Positions 61,102 to 64,000 of a DNA stretch of 64,000 nt are shown piece by piece. Position 1 is the first letter of the stretch; every line of letters starts with the position of its first letter. The stretch lies in NCBI RefSeq assembly GCF_016587435.1, contig NZ_BNJJ01000017.1, positions 153,202 to 217,201 of the forward strand, read 5' to 3'. The DNA is from Dictyobacter formicarum. Lineage in GTDB: Bacteria; Chloroflexota; Ktedonobacteria; Ktedonobacterales; Ktedonobacteraceae. A model generated the notes under the pieces. The model saw only the letters and a list, made by a program, of their open reading frames with translations. It made no database searches and was not told where the DNA came from. The position numbers and the translations under genes were made by a program.

Positions 61102-61929
61102 ATGAAAGCACAACCTGGGGCCAGGATCGAGCCCCACGACTTACAACAACGGACAGGAGATCCTCACGTGACGGAACAGACTCGAGGAGCGTCGCCACGC
61201 CAGCTGGCCAGAATTGCCGGCGCCCTGTACCTGATCAACATCGTCCTAGGCGCCTTCGCCACCGCCATTGTTCCCGCCATGGTGGTCGTGTCCGGCGATG
61301 CGGCAGCCACGGCCCACAACATCCAGACGCACGAACTGCTCTACCGGCTCGGCCTGGTGGCGCACCTCGCGGTCACCGTGACCAACGTCCCCCTGGCGCT
61401 CATCTTCTACGAACTGTTCAAGGTGGTGAATCGAAGGCTTGCCCTGCTGGACGCGTTCTTCATCCTGGTCGCGACCGCCATCGAGGCGGCCGGCCTCCTC
61501 AACCAGTTCGCACCGCTGGTCCTTCTAGGCAGTGAATCCTATACGAGCGCTCTTCCGGCGGCACAGCTGCAGGCGCTGGCGTACATGCCCAACGTCCTGT
61601 CGGGGATCCACTACAGCATCCACACCGTGTTCTTTGGCTTCGACATCATCTGCTTCACGTACCTGGTGCTCAGGTCAAGGTTCCTTCCCAGAGCCATCGG
61701 CGTCCTGCTGGCGATCGACGGCCTGGCCTACCTGGTCTATAGCTTCGCAAACCTCCTGGCACCGGGGTTTGCAGCCCATCTAGTCCCCTGGATCCAGCTG
61801 CCCGCGCTCTTTGGTGAAGGATCGCTCTGCCTGTGGCTCCTCTTGGTCGGTGTGGACGTCGAGCGATGGAAAGAGCGGGCGAGCGCGGCAATCCGGATGC
61901 GGTCCACGCAAATGGGGGCACTGGAATGA
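61102..61929 (+). CDS. DUF4386-domain membrane protein
   Basis: 275 residues from ATG 61102 (AAGGAGAA upstream); GTG 61168 is a possible internal start. LARIAGALYLINIVLGAFAT is the DUF4386 opening. NIQTHELLYRLGLVAHLAVT, LALIFYELFKVVNRRLALLD and YSIHTVFFGFDIICFTYLVL follow, with about six or seven helices. Function unknown. It is the last intact cargo gene of the Tn7-like region. Its stop overlaps the start of the dehydrogenase remnant. Confidence 0.85.
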   Translation: MKAQPGARIEPHDLQQRTGDPHVTEQTRGASPRQLARIAGALYLINIVLGAFATAIVPAMVVVSGDAAATAHNIQTHELLYRLGLVAHLAVTVTNVPLALIFYELFKVVNRRLALLDAFFILVATAIEAAGLLNQFAPLVLLGSESYTSALPAAQLQALAYMPNVLSGIHYSIHTVFFGFDIICFTYLVLRSRFLPRAIGVLLAIDGLAYLVYSFANLLAPGFAAHLVPWIQLPALFGEGSLCLWLLLVGVDVERWKERASAAIRMRSTQMGALE

Positions 61930-61997
61930 AAGCTGTGGTCTGTTGCAGATACGACCCACCCGAAGTCGTAGAGGTCGTAGAGCTGGCCAGCCAAGCC
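61926..61997 (+). pseudogene. N-terminal remnant of a quinone-type alcohol dehydrogenase
   Basis: MKAVVCCRYDPPEVVEVVEL is the N-terminus of MDR/quinone oxidoreductases. After about 24 residues the sequence turns into a DUF4386 remnant in another frame. The catalytic core is missing. Confidence 0.6.
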
Positions 61998-62026
61998 TGC
62001 GACCTGTTGGTGGCGAAGGCTTTGTG

Positions 62027-62233
62027 GATCTCAAGATGTACGCTGCCGACAACGCGGCGTCCACGGCTTGGAACGTGGTCGCGAATGCCGGACTTGTCCG
62101 CATGGGCGTCGTCGCCCACCTGTTGGATGGGATATGTTTTATCTTCCTGGCCCTTACCCTCTACATCCTGCTGAAGCACATGCACAAGAGCGTGGCGAGG
62201 ACAATGGCCGTCCTCGTCGCATTCGCGAGCTGA
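62027..62233 (+). pseudogene. Internal DUF4386 remnant
   Basis: The frame LKMYAADNAASTAWNVVANA continues GLVRMGVVAHLLDGICFIFL and ends at TGA 62231. It matches the second and third segments of a DUF4386 protein, the same family as the intact gene before it. The first and last helices are absent. Confidence 0.6.
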
Positions 62234-62342
62234 CTCTAGGAGGGCATGTTGTCTTTCTTCCTGGAGGTTTTCAGATGAATTTACAAGGTGTCGATGGAAG
62301 AAGCAAGATGGGAAGCGGTTTTTCAAACGTCAATGGTTGTAC

Positions 62343-62414
62343 TGCTCACTTTTCGCGCCGAGTGCTCGCTCGTCACCTCAAAACGTGCTCACTTATCACC
62401 TTATTTACCACATG
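62343..62414 (-). repeat. Right end repeats of the Tn7-like element
   Basis: TGCTCACT (62343), TGCTCGCT (62363) and TGCTCACT (62386), followed by the terminal TCACCTTATTTACCACATG. The 62234-62342 and 62415-62665 stretches hold no gene that I can support. Confidence 0.6.
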
Positions 62415-62665
62415 CGCGAGAACCGACGCTGCAGGTGTTTCAAGAGAGATACCCCGCATATTTTATGCTCTTTTTATATTAAAACTGGATCTTTGCTGCA
62501 TATGTATCTGTTGTATAATCATCGTACAGAACATCTAAGATCGCTTGCTATGATAAAGACACCAAATATCTATTCTACAAAAGATTATATTGATAGATAG
62601 CATGATGTGGCATATACTATAAAGCAATGAAAATCACCTGCTGTGTTTTTTAGAAGGAGTGTTTT

Positions 62666-64000
62666 ATGACAGACAGGGATCGTGAACTTTCTCTCTCTAT
62701 TTTATGTATTGATGCGCTGTCTGATCGTGATTACTATCAAGAGATAAAAAAAATGATATCGACTTCAAAAGGTGGCATCAATATACAGATCAACGATAAT
62801 CATAAAAGCACTCCTGAATTAAATGAGCAAGCAGAGCGTTCAGCTTTAAATCAGGTCAAGAGCCAGGATGATCCACCTGATATCGCCGTACTGCTATTGA
62901 GTCCTGATTATTATAATAATTGTAGTGCTTTTCATGCTGAAATTATCAAAAGGTATAAAAAGGACGAAATTGTAGTTCTGGGTATCGCTATTGCTGCCTG
63001 TGATTTTGAGGATACGGGTACAATACCGATCTTATTTAAAGACCATCCTCTTGGAGAGAGGGAAATTACGGACGCATCCTACCAGGAAATTGTGAACAAA
63101 ATCAATGTTGCTATTGATCATGTGCTCAAAAAGAGAAAATTAGCCTCATTAACGTCAATAGTCACAGAACAGACTGATATTGGTTCCTGGCCTATTCCTC
63201 CTCGGGTTCAACCCTTTCCTACGCCCAATCCGGGCGGATTGTCGCATGTATTCATACATTTTTTTCGGAATGTGTATGAAAAGACCCCCGTGCTATATCG
63301 ATATTTATCGATTGGTATCGTAGCATTACTTGTAGGCGGCCTGGTTGGTTATCAACTTCATCCCCAGGCTACCAGTTCTAGTATTCCCAACACGCCTGCC
63401 TCTCTACTACGTGCGCCTGCACACATATTGCTGGTGACAAGTGATCAGGATAGTGGGCCTGGTACCTTGCGTGACCAGGTGGAGAGAGCTCATGATGGTG
63501 ATATCATTTCTTTTGCACCATCTGTGAAGGGCGTTGTATTGAAGAGTTCCCTGGTTATCACAAAGAGCATTTCTGTATGGGGAGATAGCAGTCATGCGCC
63601 AACACTCTTTGATCAGGCCACCAGTACGAGGCGTGACAAGAGCAGTCATCCGGTCACTATTGAAAGTGGTACAGGTTCCGCCAGGATAGATGTACGTCCT
63701 AAGCACTACGTGACGCTGTCAAATCTGACATTTTTGGGAGATAATATTCCCCTCGATAATGCCTTTATTATGAATGCTGGTGATGAAAATACTATTGGAT
63801 CAGGAGAACTCTTACTGATTGATTGTGATATTTCACAATTCGAGTCGGATTATAACGGAAGCTTTATCAGTAATATCGGGGGAAATGTCGAGATTCGAAA
63901 TTCTTATTTCTCGAATAATAGCTCGCACGGTGACGGTGGTGGTGCAATCTATAATTTACGGGGAAAGCTGACACTTGATCATAGTACCTTCACCCAAAAT
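62666..64000 (+). CDS. TIR-like domain + membrane span + beta-helix protein, 3' end outside window
   Basis: 445 visible residues from ATG 62666 (GAAGGAG six bases upstream). Residues 1-155 resemble a TIR-type domain: LSILCIDALSDRDYYQEIKK, DIAVLLLSPDYYNNCSAFHA and EIVVLGIAIAACDFEDTG. A linker rich in Pro follows. A membrane helix (LSIGIVALLVGGLVGYQL, about 212-230) comes next. From about 255 the sequence is beta-helical: DSGPGTLRDQVERAHDGDII, LVITKSISVWGDS and GGGAIYNLRGKLTLDHSTFT, as in polymorphic outer-membrane/pectate-lyase-like repeats. The TIR-like part would be inside the cell and the helix outside. A signalling or defence role is inference; the catalytic Glu typical of NADase TIRs was not established. 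Confidence 0.7.
   Translation, partial: MTDRDRELSLSILCIDALSDRDYYQEIKKMISTSKGGINIQINDNHKSTPELNEQAERSALNQVKSQDDPPDIAVLLLSPDYYNNCSAFHAEIIKRYKKDEIVVLGIAIAACDFEDTGTIPILFKDHPLGEREITDASYQEIVNKINVAIDHVLKKRKLASLTSIVTEQTDIGSWPIPPRVQPFPTPNPGGLSHVFIHFFRNVYEKTPVLYRYLSIGIVALLVGGLVGYQLHPQATSSSIPNTPASLLRAPAHILLVTSDQDSGPGTLRDQVERAHDGDIISFAPSVKGVVLKSSLVITKSISVWGDSSHAPTLFDQATSTRRDKSSHPVTIESGTGSARIDVRPKHYVTLSNLTFLGDNIPLDNAFIMNAGDENTIGSGELLLIDCDISQFESDYNGSFISNIGGNVEIRNSYFSNNSSHGDGGGAIYNLRGKLTLDHSTFTQN

Larger units (their letters stand above)
54347..62414. mobile_element. Putative Tn7-like transposon, TnsA-like only
   Basis: The left end (54347-54366) reads CATGCTGGTAAATAAGGTGA. The right end (62396-62414) reads TCACCTTATTTACCACATG, its complement with one base inserted. 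Inside each end the motif GTGAGCA recurs, two copies left and three right, spaced 20-23 bp. Such unequal, iterated ends are typical binding arrays of TnsB-type transposases, and a TnsA-like gene lies next to the left end. No TnsB, TnsC or TnsD/TniQ is present. No 5-bp target duplication is evident at the proposed tips, so exact ends are uncertain. Confidence 0.55.

Noticed and set aside
1..64000. LanM/LanT maturation genes for the two precursors
   Set aside because: No coding region has lanthionine synthetase or C39-peptidase/ABC-exporter motifs, so I do not propose a complete RiPP cluster here.
1..64000. tRNA or rRNA genes
   Set aside because: I scanned the intergenic gaps by eye for cloverleaf-ending and GGTTCGA-type T-loop sequences and saw none that folded convincingly.

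Overview
The window looks like a chromosomal stretch of a large-genome, soil-type bacterium. The best guess is Chloroflexota, class Ktedonobacteria. This is inferred from gene content and was not tested by any search: very large MalT/LAL-type LuxR regulators, mersacidin-like precursor peptides, DUF4386/DUF2306/DoxX-type membrane proteins, frequent TTG/GTG starts with good Shine-Dalgarno sites, an IS607 element, and many short, unlinked transcription units. I see no rRNA, tRNA or CRISPR array.

Layout. 0-2 kb: the N-terminal part of 4-hydroxyphenylpyruvate dioxygenase, divergent from an IclR regulator, with a readable promoter and repeat operator. 1.9-5.7 kb: two lantibiotic-type precursor genes flanking an amino-acid permease, then a 39-residue membrane protein. 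5.8-8.4 kb: a GNAT acetyltransferase gene broken by a complete IS607-family element (serine recombinase + TnpB). 8.4-22.7 kb: singletons (MBL hydrolase, giant LuxR/LAL regulator, MFS, APH-like kinase, nucleotidyltransferase, DoxX, alpha/beta hydrolase, TrmO, SnoaL-like) mixed with gene remnants. 22.8-24.3 kb: a GrdB-like gene with an in-frame UGA at the U of a UxxC motif, read here as a selenoprotein, followed by an array of transposon-end-like repeats.

24.3-32 kb: carbohydrate block. It holds a secreted GH76 enzyme with a CBM, a 991-residue secreted protein ending in seven propeller-like repeats, LacI-type operators in front of each, and a Gfo/Idh/MocA-GntR-cupin cluster. 32-36.4 kb: pseudo-kinase, methyltransferase, drug-type MFS, MsrB. 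36.9-44.3 kb: six co-directional genes with two unrelated haem peroxidases (animal-peroxidase type and DyP), an FAD sugar/lactone-oxidase-type enzyme, a cupin, a SnoaL-like protein and a membrane protein. This looks like an undescribed oxidative pathway. 44.5-54.3 kb: degenerate metallophosphoesterase, DapA/NAL-family lyase divergent from a GntR regulator, FUSC exporter-like protein, sensor kinase, and an alcohol dehydrogenase/Gfo-Idh pair.

54.35-62.41 kb: about 8 kb bounded by inverted, iterated end repeats (two copies left, three right), with a TnsA-like gene just inside the left end. It resembles a Tn7-like transposon lacking TnsB, TnsC and a target selector. Its cargo is a LuxR/LAL regulator translationally coupled to the TnsA-like gene and a set of membrane-protein genes, two of whose transcription starts carry the same four-half-site operator array. 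From 62.67 kb to the window end runs an unfinished gene encoding a TIR-like domain, one membrane span and a beta-helix region.

Gene decay is unusually visible. Remnants of an FAD monooxygenase, MFS, isochorismatase, LLM oxidoreductase, NagA, HIT protein, TnpB, alcohol dehydrogenase and DUF4386 genes lie between intact genes.
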